From assembly GCF_007003975.1 (NCBI RefSeq), contig NZ_VFTC01000023.1:1-64000 (forward strand): DNA of 64,000 nucleotides, written 5' to 3'. This stretch comes from Mesorhizobium sp. WSM4306. GTDB taxonomy: Bacteria > Pseudomonadota > Alphaproteobacteria > Rhizobiales > Rhizobiaceae. Of this stretch, positions 29,930 through 39,503 are shown piece by piece. Below the pieces are notes generated by a model. It searched no databases. It had not been told where the DNA came from and was given only the letters and a program-made list of their open reading frames with translations. Both the position numbers and the translations under genes were made by a program. Within the stretch, counting starts at the first letter, position 1. The number at the start of each line of letters is the position of its first letter.

Positions 29930-31600
29930 ATGTACCGTTACGATGAGTTCGACCACGATTTTGTCCAGGCCCGCGTCGCCGAGTTCAGCGACCAGGTCGA
30001 GCGTCGGCTGTCCGGCGAGATCACCGAGGACCAGTTCCGGCCGCTGCGGCTGATGAACGGCGTCTACCTGCAGCTGCACGCCTACATGCTACGCATCGCC
30101 GTGCCCTATGGCACGCTGAACGGCAAGCAGTTGCGCATGCTCGGTCACATCGCGCGCAAATACGACAAGGGCTACGGCCACTTCACCACGCGCCAGAACA
30201 TCCAGTTCAATTGGCCGGCGCTGTCGGACATTCCGGCGATCCTGGCCGATCTCGCTAGCGTCGAGATGCACGCCATCCAGACTAGCGGCAATTGCATCCG
30301 CAATGTCACCGCCGATCATTTTGCCGGCGCCGCCGCCGACGAGGTCGCCGATCCGCGCCCCTATGCCGAAATCTTGCGGCAGTGGTCGTCGGTGCATCCG
30401 GAATTCTCGTTCCTGCCCAGAAAATTCAAGATCGCGGTGACCGGGGCCGAGCGCGACCGCGCCGCCATCCAGACGCATGATATCGGCCTGCATCTGAAGA
30501 AGAACGCGGCCGGCGAACTCGGCTTTGCCGTCTATGTCGGTGGCGGCCAGGGCCGTACGCCGATGGTGGCCAAGAAGATCCGCGATTTCCTGCCGGAAGC
30601 CGACCTTCTGTCCTACTGCACGGCGATCCTGCGCGTTTACAATCTCTATGGCCGCCGCGACAACAAATACAAGGCGCGCATCAAGATCCTGGTGCACGAG
30701 ACCGGCGTCGAGGAAATCACCCGCCAGGTCGAGGCCGAGTGGCAGGAACTGAAGGACGCAGAGCTGAAGCTGCCGGACGCCGACATCCGCGCCATCGACG
30801 CCTATTTCGCGCCGCCTCAGCTGGTGGATCGGCCGGAAGGCGACGCGGCGGTCAAGCTTGCACGGTTGGATTCAAAGAGCTTCTCGGACTGGCTCGACCA
30901 GAATGTCGTGACGCATCGCCATCCCGACTATGCGGCGGTGACGATTTCGCTGAAGGGCATTGGCGAGGTGCCGGGCGACGCCACCGACAGCCAGATGGAA
31001 GCTGTCGCCGACATCGCCGAGAAATACGCCTTCGATGAATTGCGCGTCAGCCATGAGCAGAACCTCATCCTGCCGCATGTGGCGCGCGCCGACCTCAAGG
31101 CGGTTTATGACGCGCTGGTCGATATCGGGCTGGCGACGGCCAATTCCAATCTGATCAGCGACATCATTTCCTGTCCTGGTCTCGACTATTGCGCGCTGGC
31201 GACCGCGCGTTCGATCCCGATTGCCCAGGAAATCTCGCTTCGCTTCGCCTCGCTCGAGCGGCAGCGCGAGATCGGCGAATTGAAGCTGAAGATCTCCGGC
31301 TGCATCAATGCCTGTGGCCACCACCATGTCGGCCATATCGGCATTCTCGGTGTCGAGAAGAAAGGCTCCGAGCTGTACCAGGTAACGCTGGGCGGCTCGG
31401 CCGACGAGAACACCTCGGTCGGCGAGATCATCGGCCGCGGCTTTTCCTCGGAAGAGATCACCGACGCCATCGAGCAGATCGTCGACACCTATCTCGGCCT
31501 TCGGGTCAGTCCCAGTGAACGTTTTATCGACGCCTACCGCCGTGTCGGTCCCGCGCCGTTCAAGGAGGCGCTCTATGCTGGCGAAACCAAGGCCGCTTGA
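29930..31600 (+). CDS. cysI: Sulfite reductase (hemoprotein, nitrite/sulfite reductase family)
   Basis: A 556-residue siroheme and [4Fe-4S] enzyme reducing sulfite to sulfide with six electrons. The ferredoxin-like half-domains occur twice. The Cys ligands of the coupled cluster are visible as SCPGLDYC and ISGCINACGHHH (C-x5-C ... C-x3-C). Substrate-binding arginines occur in FTTRQNIQF and NCIRNVTAD. No cysJ flavoprotein is nearby, so electrons probably come from a ferredoxin or another reductase. The cysH start lies inside the last codons of this gene. Confidence 0.9.
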   Translation: MYRYDEFDHDFVQARVAEFSDQVERRLSGEITEDQFRPLRLMNGVYLQLHAYMLRIAVPYGTLNGKQLRMLGHIARKYDKGYGHFTTRQNIQFNWPALSDIPAILADLASVEMHAIQTSGNCIRNVTADHFAGAAADEVADPRPYAEILRQWSSVHPEFSFLPRKFKIAVTGAERDRAAIQTHDIGLHLKKNAAGELGFAVYVGGGQGRTPMVAKKIRDFLPEADLLSYCTAILRVYNLYGRRDNKYKARIKILVHETGVEEITRQVEAEWQELKDAELKLPDADIRAIDAYFAPPQLVDRPEGDAAVKLARLDSKSFSDWLDQNVVTHRHPDYAAVTISLKGIGEVPGDATDSQMEAVADIAEKYAFDELRVSHEQNLILPHVARADLKAVYDALVDIGLATANSNLISDIISCPGLDYCALATARSIPIAQEISLRFASLERQREIGELKLKISGCINACGHHHVGHIGILGVEKKGSELYQVTLGGSADENTSVGEIIGRGFSSEEITDAIEQIVDTYLGLRVSPSERFIDAYRRVGPAPFKEALYAGETKAA

Positions 31601-32339
31601 CCGTATCGTCGACGTCGACGACAGCATCGCCGCGAAAGCGGCGGGCTTCGACGCGCTCTATGGGCATCTGAGCCCGCTCGAGATCATCGAACGCGCCGCT
31701 CGCGAGCTGTTTCACGATGAGATCGCGGCGGTGTCGTCGTTCGGCGCGGACTCTGCAGTGCTGCTGCACATGATCGCCAAGGTCGACCGCACGCTGCCTG
31801 TCATCTTCCTCGACACCGGCAAGCATTTCGAGGAGACGCTCGGCTACCGCGATGCGCTCGCCGCCGATTTCGGCCTGACCAACATCAGGGTGATCAAGCC
31901 GGAAGAGGCAGCGCTCGAACGGATCGATCCGACCGGCACTCTGCACCAGAGCAACACCGACGCCTGCTGCGACGTGCGCAAGGTCGAGCCGCTGGCGCGG
32001 GGCGTGGCGCCCTTCCGCGCCTGGTTCACCGGCCGCAAGCGCTTCCAGGCCTCGACGCGGGCAGCGTTGCCCGTGTTCGAGGCGGTCGGCCCACGCGTGC
32101 GCATCAATCCGCTGGCGCATTGGACGACGTCGGACCAGGCCGACTACATGCGCGCGCATGCGCTGCGCGAAAATCCGCTGGTCGCCTATGGTTATCTGTC
32201 GATCGGCTGCTTCCCGTGCACGCAGCCGGTGCAGCCGGGCGAGGATGCGCGCAGCGGCCGCTGGGCCGGACACGCCAAGACCGAGTGCGGCATCCATCTG
32301 TCGGGGCTGGAGAAGTCGCTGACCGACGCATCGCTATAG
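31575..32339 (+). CDS. cysH: Phosphoadenylyl/adenylyl-sulfate reductase, APS-type
   Basis: A 254-residue reductase converting activated sulfate to sulfite, feeding cysI. The PP-loop SSFGADSAVLLHM binds the adenylyl sulfate. The Cys pairs DACCDVRKVEPL and GCFPCTQPV are the [4Fe-4S] ligands of plant-type and bacterial APS reductases, so the substrate is probably APS rather than PAPS. The C-terminal ECGIH holds the catalytic Cys. The start ATG follows a strong AAGGAGG and overlaps the end of cysI by 26 bases. Confidence 0.9.
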   Translation: MLAKPRPLDRIVDVDDSIAAKAAGFDALYGHLSPLEIIERAARELFHDEIAAVSSFGADSAVLLHMIAKVDRTLPVIFLDTGKHFEETLGYRDALAADFGLTNIRVIKPEEAALERIDPTGTLHQSNTDACCDVRKVEPLARGVAPFRAWFTGRKRFQASTRAALPVFEAVGPRVRINPLAHWTTSDQADYMRAHALRENPLVAYGYLSIGCFPCTQPVQPGEDARSGRWAGHAKTECGIHLSGLEKSLTDASL

Positions 32340-32374
32340 GATATGTTGATATTCAGGTGAGACCGGCCTGCAAA

Positions 32375-32406
32375 CGGCGGCTTCCACTCGGACGCCGCCG
32401 GTTTCT
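32375..32406 (+). terminator. Hairpin between cysH and the DUF934 gene
   Basis: CGGCGGC and GCCGCCG form a 7-bp stem with a 12-base loop, followed by a short T-rich stretch (GTTTCTTG). It may be a weak terminator or attenuator within a 119-base gap; the DUF934 gene may therefore be expressed partly on its own. Confidence 0.4.
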
Positions 32407-32458
32407 TGTGGACTGGCCTTCAGCGGACTTTCGATTTTTTGGGCTTTAGGAATTTCTG

Positions 32459-32992
32459 ATGACTGAACCGACGACACCGGAGACCCGGCTCTGGACCCCG
32501 GAGGGTTTTCGCGAAGACGAGTGGAGCCATGCCGAAAGCGCCGATGCGCTGGCCGGCAACGGCCGCTTTGTCCTGCCACTGCAGGCGTTTCTCGGCCTTG
32601 ATGCGGAGGTGCGGCGCTCGGCAAAGGAGCGGCTTGGCGTGGTGCTGCAGCCAGGCGACCAGCTGGAGAAGATTGCCGATCTGCTCGACCAGCTGTCGCT
32701 GGTGGCGCTGGCCTTTCCGGCCTTCAACGATGGCCGCTCCTTCTCCAAGGGCGAGCTACTGCGCAGCCGTTACCATTTCGAGGGCGCGGTCCGTGCCACC
32801 GGGCAAGTTCTTGTCGACCAACTGCCGCATATGCTGCGGCTCGGCTTCGACGAGTTCGAGATTTCCAACCCGGTGCTGCTGAAGCGCCTGGAAGAAGGCC
32901 GCGTCGGCGGGCTCGGGCTGTATTATCAGCCGACCGAAGCGTCTGAGCCGAAGGGGCCGAAATACTCCTGGCGGCGCGTTCGCAACAGCTGA
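32459..32992 (+). CDS. DUF934 protein of the sulfur-assimilation cluster
   Basis: A 177-residue conserved protein regularly encoded next to cysH and cysI in alpha- and beta-proteobacteria. Features: WTPEGFREDEWSHAE at the N-terminus, FPAFNDGRSFSKG and LRSRYHFEGAVRATGQVL, the DUF934 core, then a Gly-rich end (GLGLYYQPTE). Its function is not established; the name oxidoreductase-associated is inference from position. The ATG follows TTTAGGAATTTCTG. It is the last gene of the cluster on this strand. Confidence 0.85.
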   Translation: MTEPTTPETRLWTPEGFREDEWSHAESADALAGNGRFVLPLQAFLGLDAEVRRSAKERLGVVLQPGDQLEKIADLLDQLSLVALAFPAFNDGRSFSKGELLRSRYHFEGAVRATGQVLVDQLPHMLRLGFDEFEISNPVLLKRLEEGRVGGLGLYYQPTEASEPKGPKYSWRRVRNS

Positions 32993-33088
32993 CGCAGCGG
33001 TAATTCCACCCGCCTTTACATCAGCTGAAATCGAGCCTTCTCTTGGCGGTCCAGACGGAAACATCCGCGTGACGCCAGGGGAGGAGCC

Positions 33089-34696
33089 ATGGATTTCGAC
33101 TATGTCATTGCCGGTGGCGGGTCTGCCGGCTGCACGCTTGCCGCACGGCTCTCGGAAGATGCGTCGAAAACCGTCTGCCTGATCGAAGCGGGCGGCGAGG
33201 GCAGGAACCTGCTCATCCGGGCGCCGGCGGGCATCATCGCGCTGCTGCCTGGCCGGCCGAAGATCAACAATTGGGGATTGCAAACGGTGCCGCAGCAAGG
33301 GCTTGGCGGCCGCAAGGGCTACCAGCCGCGCGGCAAGGCGCTTGGCGGCTCCAGCGCCATCAATGCCATGCTCTACACGCGAGGGCATCGCGGCGATTAC
33401 GACGAATGGGCCGGTCTCGGCTGCCAGGGCTGGTCGTGGGGCGAGGTGCTGCCCTATTTCAAGCGCGCCGAAGGCAACCAGCGCGGCGCGGATGCGCTGC
33501 ACGGCAGCGACGGGCCGCTCAGGGTCGGCGAACAGCAGGAGCCGCGCCCGATCGCGCGCGCCTTTGTCGAGGCTTGTGGCGAAAACCAGATCCGCCGCAA
33601 TGATGATTTCAACGGGCCGGAACAGGAAGGGGCGGGGCTTTATCAGGTCACGCAATTCTGGGGTGGGGACCGAAATGGCGAACGCTGCTCGGCAGCCGCC
33701 GCCTATCTGCATCCGGCGATGAGCCGGCCGAACCTCACCGTCATCACCGGCGCGCATGCCACCGGCATTGTGCTAGACGGCAAGCGCGCCACCGGGGTTC
33801 GGTACCGCAAGGGCAACAGCGAGGCCGTGGCCAAGGCCAGGCGCGAGGTCATCGTCTGCGGCGGCGCCTTCGGCTCGCCGCAGCTCCTGCTCCTATCCGG
33901 CATCGGTCCGGCCGACGAGCTTGCCGGGCACGGCATTGCCGTCACGCACGAACTGCCCGGCGTCGGGAAGAACCTGCAAGACCATCTCGATTTCATCCTG
34001 GCCTGGACGTCGAAGGATGCCGACATGATGGGCATCGGTCTGCGCGGTCTGCCCGGCCTGCTCAGGCACATAATGCGCTGGCGCAGAAACGGCACCGGCA
34101 TGATCGCCACGCCCTATGCGGAAGGTGGCGCCTTCCTCAAATCCGATCCGGCGGTCGACCGGCCCGATTTGCAACTGCATTTCTGTATCGCCATCGTCGA
34201 CGATCATGGGCGCAAGCTGCATCTGGGCTACGGTTTTTCCTGCCATGTCTGCGTGCTTCGGCCGCATTCGCGCGGCGAGGTCGGCCTGTCGAGCCCGGAC
34301 CCGCTGGCGCCGCCGCGCATCGATCCGCGCTTTTTATCCGACGAACGGGACGGGGACCTGCTGCTCAAGGGTGCCAGGATGATGCGCGGCATTTTGGAGG
34401 CGCCGGCGCTGGCAAAGTACCGCGACAGGGAGATCTATACCGCCGGCGTTTCCAGCGATGCCGAGCTGATGGCCCATATCCGCGCTCGCGCCGACACGAT
34501 CTATCACCCGGCCGGCACCTGCAAGATGGGCGTCGACGCCATGGCCGTCGTCGATCCGCAGCTCAAGGTGCGCGGACTACAGGGGCTGCGTGTCGTCGAC
34601 GCCTCGGTGATGCCGACGCTGATCGGCGGCAATACCAATGCGCCGACCATCATGATTGCCGAAAAGGCGGCTGATATGATCAGGGCCGCTGCCTGA
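33089..34696 (+). CDS. GMC-family FAD-dependent oxidoreductase (choline-dehydrogenase-like)
   Basis: A 535-residue alcohol dehydrogenase-type flavoprotein. The FAD-binding motif VIAGGGSAGCTLAARLSE opens the protein; GKALGGSSAINAM is the second GMC signature. The C-terminal HPAGTCKMG and GNTNAPTIMIAEKAADMI carry the active-site region. The substrate is unknown; BetA-type enzymes oxidise choline, but many GMC enzymes do not. No other bet gene is nearby. The start has GGGGAGG upstream. It is followed by an intergenic region with two GntR-type operator motifs. Confidence 0.87.
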   Translation: MDFDYVIAGGGSAGCTLAARLSEDASKTVCLIEAGGEGRNLLIRAPAGIIALLPGRPKINNWGLQTVPQQGLGGRKGYQPRGKALGGSSAINAMLYTRGHRGDYDEWAGLGCQGWSWGEVLPYFKRAEGNQRGADALHGSDGPLRVGEQQEPRPIARAFVEACGENQIRRNDDFNGPEQEGAGLYQVTQFWGGDRNGERCSAAAAYLHPAMSRPNLTVITGAHATGIVLDGKRATGVRYRKGNSEAVAKARREVIVCGGAFGSPQLLLLSGIGPADELAGHGIAVTHELPGVGKNLQDHLDFILAWTSKDADMMGIGLRGLPGLLRHIMRWRRNGTGMIATPYAEGGAFLKSDPAVDRPDLQLHFCIAIVDDHGRKLHLGYGFSCHVCVLRPHSRGEVGLSSPDPLAPPRIDPRFLSDERDGDLLLKGARMMRGILEAPALAKYRDREIYTAGVSSDAELMAHIRARADTIYHPAGTCKMGVDAMAVVDPQLKVRGLQGLRVVDASVMPTLIGGNTNAPTIMIAEKAADMIRAAA

Positions 34697-34708
34697 TTTC
34701 TCGCCTCG

Positions 34709-34719
34709 TGGTCGGACCA
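34709..34719. promoter_or_regulatory. GntR-type operator motif, copy 1 (TGGTCGGACCA)
   Basis: An 11-bp perfect dyad (TGGTC/GACCA with one central base) matches the core recognised by FadR-subfamily GntR regulators. It lies just after the GMC oxidoreductase stop codon. Confidence 0.5.
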
Positions 34720-34783
34720 ACTTTGCCGTTTCCCCCTGACTGCGCTGATAAGCCGCCCAACTCACGTCTAGCAAACTTCAATC

Positions 34784-34794
34784 TGGTCAGACCA
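34784..34794. promoter_or_regulatory. GntR-type operator motif, copy 2 (TGGTCAGACCA)
   Basis: A second perfect dyad of the same type, 75 bases from the first and 97 bases before the DJ-1/PfpI gene. Its flanks (AATC/AATT) extend the symmetry. Two identical cores in one intergenic region suggest a real operator. Confidence 0.55.
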
Positions 34795-34891
34795 ATTGTG
34801 CGATTTGGGCTTTTCCTTTCGCGAGCCTGCCCTTAGGATAGGGCCATTATTTCGCGATCCGAAATAATGGCCAGCAAGGGAGGAGACCGGC

Positions 34892-35512
34892 ATGGCAGGC
34901 AAGAAGATATTGATGCTCGTTGGCGAGTTCAGCGAGGAGTATGAGATTTTCGTCTTTGAACAGGCGATGCATGCGGTTGGCCACACCGTCCACGTCGTCT
35001 GTCCCGACAAGAAGGCCGGCGACATATTGAAGACCTCGCTGCACGATTTCGAGGGCCACCAGACCTACACCGAAAAGCTCGGCCACGATTACATCCTCAA
35101 CAAGACGTTTTCCGAGGTCGATCCGGCTCAATATGATGCCGTCTATGCCGCCGGCGGGCGTGGTCCCGAATATATCCGCATCGACAAAAGGGTGCAGGCG
35201 TTGGTCAGGCATTTCCACGAGACCGGCAAGCCGATCTTCACCATCTGCCACGGTGTGCAGATCCTGATCGCGGTCGACGGCGTGGTGCGCGGCAGGGAAG
35301 TCGCGGCGCTGCAATATTGCGAGCCGGAGGTGACGCTTGCCGGCGGCATCTACATCGATGTCGCGCCGACCGGCGCCCATGTCGACGGCAATCTGGTGTC
35401 GGCCAAGGGCTGGCCCGGCCTCGCCGCCTTCATGCGCGAATGTCTGAAGGTGCTCGGCACCGAAATCCGCGATGGCAAGGCTCTGATGCGCGACGAGCGC
35501 AAGGCCGCCTGA
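34892..35512 (+). CDS. DJ-1/PfpI-family protein
   Basis: A 206-residue class I glutamine amidotransferase-like fold protein. It starts MAGKKILMLVGEFSEEYE, with the strand-loop and Glu typical of the family; the nucleophile elbow is Cys in TICHGVQ. GGIYIDVAPTGAHVDGN follows. Some family members are glyoxalase III or protease-like, but activity cannot be assigned from sequence. GGGAGG is upstream. The two TGGTCNGACCA motifs upstream suggest regulation by a GntR-type repressor encoded elsewhere. Confidence 0.83.
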   Translation: MAGKKILMLVGEFSEEYEIFVFEQAMHAVGHTVHVVCPDKKAGDILKTSLHDFEGHQTYTEKLGHDYILNKTFSEVDPAQYDAVYAAGGRGPEYIRIDKRVQALVRHFHETGKPIFTICHGVQILIAVDGVVRGREVAALQYCEPEVTLAGGIYIDVAPTGAHVDGNLVSAKGWPGLAAFMRECLKVLGTEIRDGKALMRDERKAA

Positions 35513-35540
35513 GCAGCTTTTGGAAATAGCCGGTTCTGGA

Positions 35541-35573
35541 AATCCGCCGCGCCTTGGCGCGGCGGATTATTTC
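35541..35573. terminator. Bidirectional terminator between convergent genes
   Basis: A 13-bp perfect stem (AATCCGCCGCGCC / GGCGCGGCGGATT) with a 2-base loop lies between the DJ-1/PfpI and desaturase stop codons. Short A- and T-rich flanks fit termination in both directions. Confidence 0.75.
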
Positions 35574-36594
35574 AGGCCATAGCCCGCGCCTCGCGAAACG
35601 AGATCAGCTTGCGGCGCTTCTCGTCCCAAAGCGCCAGCTTGACGCAGCGCAGGCTGTCGAGCAGCGTGACGCGGCCGATGCCGCGCAGTTCCGGATAGTC
35701 GCGCAGCACTTCCTGCAGCCTGTAGCCCGGCACCTTGGCCGAGAGATGGTGGACGTGGTGGACGCCGATATTGCCGGTGAACCAGTTCAGCACCGGCGGC
35801 AGGTCATAATAGGACGAGCCGTGCAGCGCGGCACGCTGGAACTCCCACTCTTCGTCTTTCGCCCATTCCGTCTCCTCGAACTGGTGCTGGACGTAGAATA
35901 GCCAGATGCCGGCCGAACCGGCGAGGACAACGATGGGCAGATGGACGACCAGGAAAGCGCCGGGGCCGATCCACCAGATGAGAAGGGCTGCGGCAATCGC
36001 AATGGCGAGATTGGTGGTCATCGACGACACCCAGGGCGTCAGCCCGCCGCGCATCATGCCGATCGGCAGTCTCTGCTCGAAGATGAACAGCCAGATCGGC
36101 CCGAGGCCGAACATCACCAGCGGATGGCGGTAAAGACGATAGGCAAGGCGCCCGCGCCATGACAGGCGCCGGTACTCGGCCAGGGTCAGCGTCCTGATGT
36201 CGCCCATGCCGCGCTCGTCGAGGTTGCCGGCGCTAGCATGATGCACTGCATGAGCGCGGCGCCAGCAGTCGTAGGGCGTCAGTGTCAGCACGCCCAGCGC
36301 GCGGCCAATCCAGTCGTCGGCGGTGCGGTTGGCGAAGAAGGAGCCGTGGCCGCAATCGTGCTGGATCATGAAGATCCGCACCAGAAAGCCGGCGGCGGGA
36401 AGGATGAGGATCAGACCCCACCAGTGGCCGTAGGAATACGCAGCCGAAGAGAGCGCCCACAGCGTGACGAAAGGAATGAGGGTGATGGCCAGTTCCAGGG
36501 TGCTACGCCGCCGGTCGGGCTTTTTGTAGCGCGCCAGAATCTTCAACCAGGCGCGCTTGCTGTTGGCGGCCGTCTCGGGGGAAATCATGTTCAT
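35572..36594 (-). CDS. Membrane fatty acid desaturase
   Basis: A 340-residue di-iron enzyme introducing double bonds in acyl chains. The three His boxes are visible: HDCGHGS, HAVHHASA and HHVHHLSAKVP. Hydrophobic segments place about four transmembrane helices (ITLIPFVTLWAL, GLILILPAAGFL, AIAIAAALLIWWIG, IVVLAGSAGIWLF). It resembles the DesA/acyl-lipid desaturase group. The ATG at 36594 or 36588 (MISPE) could start it; neither has a strong ribosome site. It converges on the DJ-1/PfpI gene. Confidence 0.85.
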   Translation of the reverse strand: MNMISPETAANSKRAWLKILARYKKPDRRRSTLELAITLIPFVTLWALSSAAYSYGHWWGLILILPAAGFLVRIFMIQHDCGHGSFFANRTADDWIGRALGVLTLTPYDCWRRAHAVHHASAGNLDERGMGDIRTLTLAEYRRLSWRGRLAYRLYRHPLVMFGLGPIWLFIFEQRLPIGMMRGGLTPWVSSMTTNLAIAIAAALLIWWIGPGAFLVVHLPIVVLAGSAGIWLFYVQHQFEETEWAKDEEWEFQRAALHGSSYYDLPPVLNWFTGNIGVHHVHHLSAKVPGYRLQEVLRDYPELRGIGRVTLLDSLRCVKLALWDEKRRKLISFREARAMA

Positions 36595-36678
36595 CAGGAA
36601 GCATAGGCGGGCCTCCCCGCTGCCGCAAGGACAAGCTCACGCTAAATTACTGCGCGTAATTGTCGCGCGATTGCATCG

Positions 36679-36879
36679 CTATAGCCGGCGTTGGCCGCCT
36701 GCCACGCTGGCTTCTATGCCGTCCAGACGGTCGAGCAGATCCCGAAAATGCTCCGGAATGTCGGCCTCGGTGCGGAATGCCGGCAAGCTGCGCAGGAAGC
36801 GCTTCGTTGCCTCGGTGCCGAACTGGCGCTTGATATCGGCGGCGAGCTCTTCGCTCCTGTTGCCGTTCTTGCCTGTCAT
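36679..36879 (-). CDS. Small NepR-like hypothetical protein
   Basis: A 66-residue charged protein ending with a helix IPEHFRDLLDRLDGIEAS that strongly resembles the second helix of NepR anti-sigma proteins (P-x-x-F-x-x-LLxxLD). The first NepR helix is not recognisable. No PhyR or EcfG gene lies nearby, unlike a usual general stress locus. The start at 36879 gives MTGKNGNRSEE and is preferred over an upstream ATG at 36966. Function uncertain. Confidence 0.5.
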   Translation of the reverse strand: MTGKNGNRSEELAADIKRQFGTEATKRFLRSLPAFRTEADIPEHFRDLLDRLDGIEASVAGGQRRL

Positions 36880-37049
36880 TGTCCCAAAATCCTGTATTGG
36901 CTTCGAAACTCCTCCAGCCACGGAATGGTTCCCCCATAGCGCGGTATTGGCAAGCAAAGCCGGCAATCACGGTAAAATTTGAATTAATTTCGAAAGACCC
37001 TCGCGATCCGTGCCAAGGTCCTCTGAACGGCCCCAAGCATCGCTTGCCC

Positions 37050-37078
37050 CTTGATTTTTGACCGCCAAACCTCGATAT
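37050..37078 (+). promoter_or_regulatory. Candidate sigma-32 (RpoH) promoter of grpE
   Basis: CTTGAT, 17 bases, then CGATAT, close to the alphaproteobacterial heat-shock consensus CTTG-N17-C-x-TAT. It lies 41 bases before the grpE ATG. Confidence 0.5.
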
Positions 37079-37118
37079 CGGGCGCAAATCCAAACCATTC
37101 GAATGACGGGAAACGGCG

Positions 37119-37748
37119 ATGAGCGACCAGGCAAAAGACGAACGCGCGCCCGAGGATATCGAAACGGCCGAGGCCGAGCGCACGCAAGGCGGCATTGACG
37201 GCGACTATGAAGCGCTGGTGCGGCTGCTGAAGGAAAATGAAGAGCTGAAGGACCGCGCGCTGCGCGTGGCGGCAGAGATGGAAAATCTGCGCCGCCGCAC
37301 CGCCCGCGACGTGCATGACGCGCGCGCCTATGCGGTGGCCAATTTCGCCCGCGACATGCTGTCGGTGTCGGACAATCTGCGCCGCGCGCTCGATGCCATC
37401 CCGGCCGAGGCCAAGGCAGCCGGAGATGCCGGCTTCAAGGCGCTGATCGACGGCGTCGAGATCACCGAGCGCGCCATGCTGTCGGCGCTGGAGCGGCACG
37501 GGGTCAAGAAGCTCGAGCCGGAAGGCGAGAAGTTCGACCCGAATTTCCACCAGGCGATGTTCGAGGTGCCCAATCCCGACGTGCCAGCCAACACCGTGGT
37601 CCAGGTCGTGCAGCCGGGCTATTCGATCGGCGAGCGCGTGCTGCGGCCCGCCATGGTCGGCGTCGCCAAGGGCGGCCCCAAGATCGCGGCCGCCGAGGCG
37701 CCTGTCGAGCCGGGTCCGGTGAACGAGCAGGCCGAGAAGGATGCGTGA
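37119..37748 (+). CDS. grpE: Nucleotide exchange factor GrpE
   Basis: A 209-residue cochaperone of DnaK. The long N-terminal helix region includes LLKENEELKDRALRVAAEMENLRRR; the C-terminal beta-domain includes VDLDGV-like IDGVEITERAML, PNPDVPANTVVQVVQPGYSIGERVLRPAMVGVAKG, which is the family signature. It acts in the cytosol as a dimer that ejects ADP from DnaK. hrcA is not adjacent here. A likely sigma-32 promoter sits upstream. A repetitive imperfect inverted repeat follows the stop. Confidence 0.93.
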   Translation: MSDQAKDERAPEDIETAEAERTQGGIDGDYEALVRLLKENEELKDRALRVAAEMENLRRRTARDVHDARAYAVANFARDMLSVSDNLRRALDAIPAEAKAAGDAGFKALIDGVEITERAMLSALERHGVKKLEPEGEKFDPNFHQAMFEVPNPDVPANTVVQVVQPGYSIGERVLRPAMVGVAKGGPKIAAAEAPVEPGPVNEQAEKDA

Positions 37749-37750
37749 GA

Positions 37751-37848
37751 GAGCGAGTAGCGAATAGGGACTAGCGAGTAGGGGACTGATACTAATCTGT
37801 GGCTTCGTGCTATTCCCCTACTCACTATTCGCTACTCACTATTCGCTC
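37751..37848. repeat. Long imperfect inverted repeat of GAGTAG-type units after grpE
   Basis: The left arm (37751-37785) contains GAGTAG/GCGAATAGGG units; the right arm (37814-37848) is built from the complementary CTACTCACTATTCGC units. The arms pair imperfectly over about 35 bases. The element fills the grpE-TRIC gap and ends six bases before the next ATG. Confidence 0.7.
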
Positions 37849-37853
37849 AGCCC

Positions 37854-38486
37854 ATGAATCCCATCGACCTCCTCGACTATGCTGGCGTCGCCGTCTTTGC
37901 GGCGACCGGGGCGCTGGCGGCTTCGCGCAAGCAGCTCGACATTATCGGTTTCCTGTTCCTGGCCAGCGTCACCGGCATCGGCGGCGGCACGCTGCGCGAC
38001 GTCATCCTCAACCTGCCCGTCTTTTGGGTCGGCAACTCAGGCTATGTGCTGATCTGCGCAGTGGTTGCGGTGCTGGTCTTCTTTACTGCCCACCGCGTCG
38101 AATCCCGCTGGAAATGGCTGCTCTGGCTCGATGCCATCGGATTGGCGGCCTTTTCGGTGATGGGCGCGGCCAAGGGGCTGGCCATTACCGGTTCCCCGGT
38201 CGTCTCCGTCATTATGGGCGTGCTGACCGCCACATTCGGTGGCATCCTGCGCGATCTGCTGGCCGGCGAGCCATCAGTGCTGCTGAGGCCCGAAATCTAC
38301 GTCAGCGCGGCGCTGGCGGGCGCCGGCCTCTACACACTTGGCGATCTTATCGGATTGCCGCCGCTCGCCTCGGACCTTGCCGGCTTTGTCGCGGCTTTCC
38401 TGGTGCGTGGCGGTGCGCTCAAATTCGGCTGGACGTTTCCGTCCTACAAGAGCCGGCCGGGACGGCGGCCGGAGGATATTCCGTAA
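37854..38486 (+). CDS. Trimeric intracellular cation (TRIC) channel family protein
   Basis: A 210-residue inner-membrane protein with two repeated three-helix halves. Family motifs GATGALAASRKQLDIIGF, GGGTLRDVILN and the mirrored GVLTATFGGILRDLLAGEPS are clear (YadS/UPF0126 group). The bacterial members are monovalent-cation channels in structural studies. The gene is flanked on both sides by GTAG-type repeat tracts, which is unusual. The start ATG is at 37854. Confidence 0.88.
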   Translation: MNPIDLLDYAGVAVFAATGALAASRKQLDIIGFLFLASVTGIGGGTLRDVILNLPVFWVGNSGYVLICAVVAVLVFFTAHRVESRWKWLLWLDAIGLAAFSVMGAAKGLAITGSPVVSVIMGVLTATFGGILRDLLAGEPSVLLRPEIYVSAALAGAGLYTLGDLIGLPPLASDLAGFVAAFLVRGGALKFGWTFPSYKSRPGRRPEDIP

Positions 38487-38492
38487 GGGGGA

Positions 38493-39503
<1,011 letters not shown>

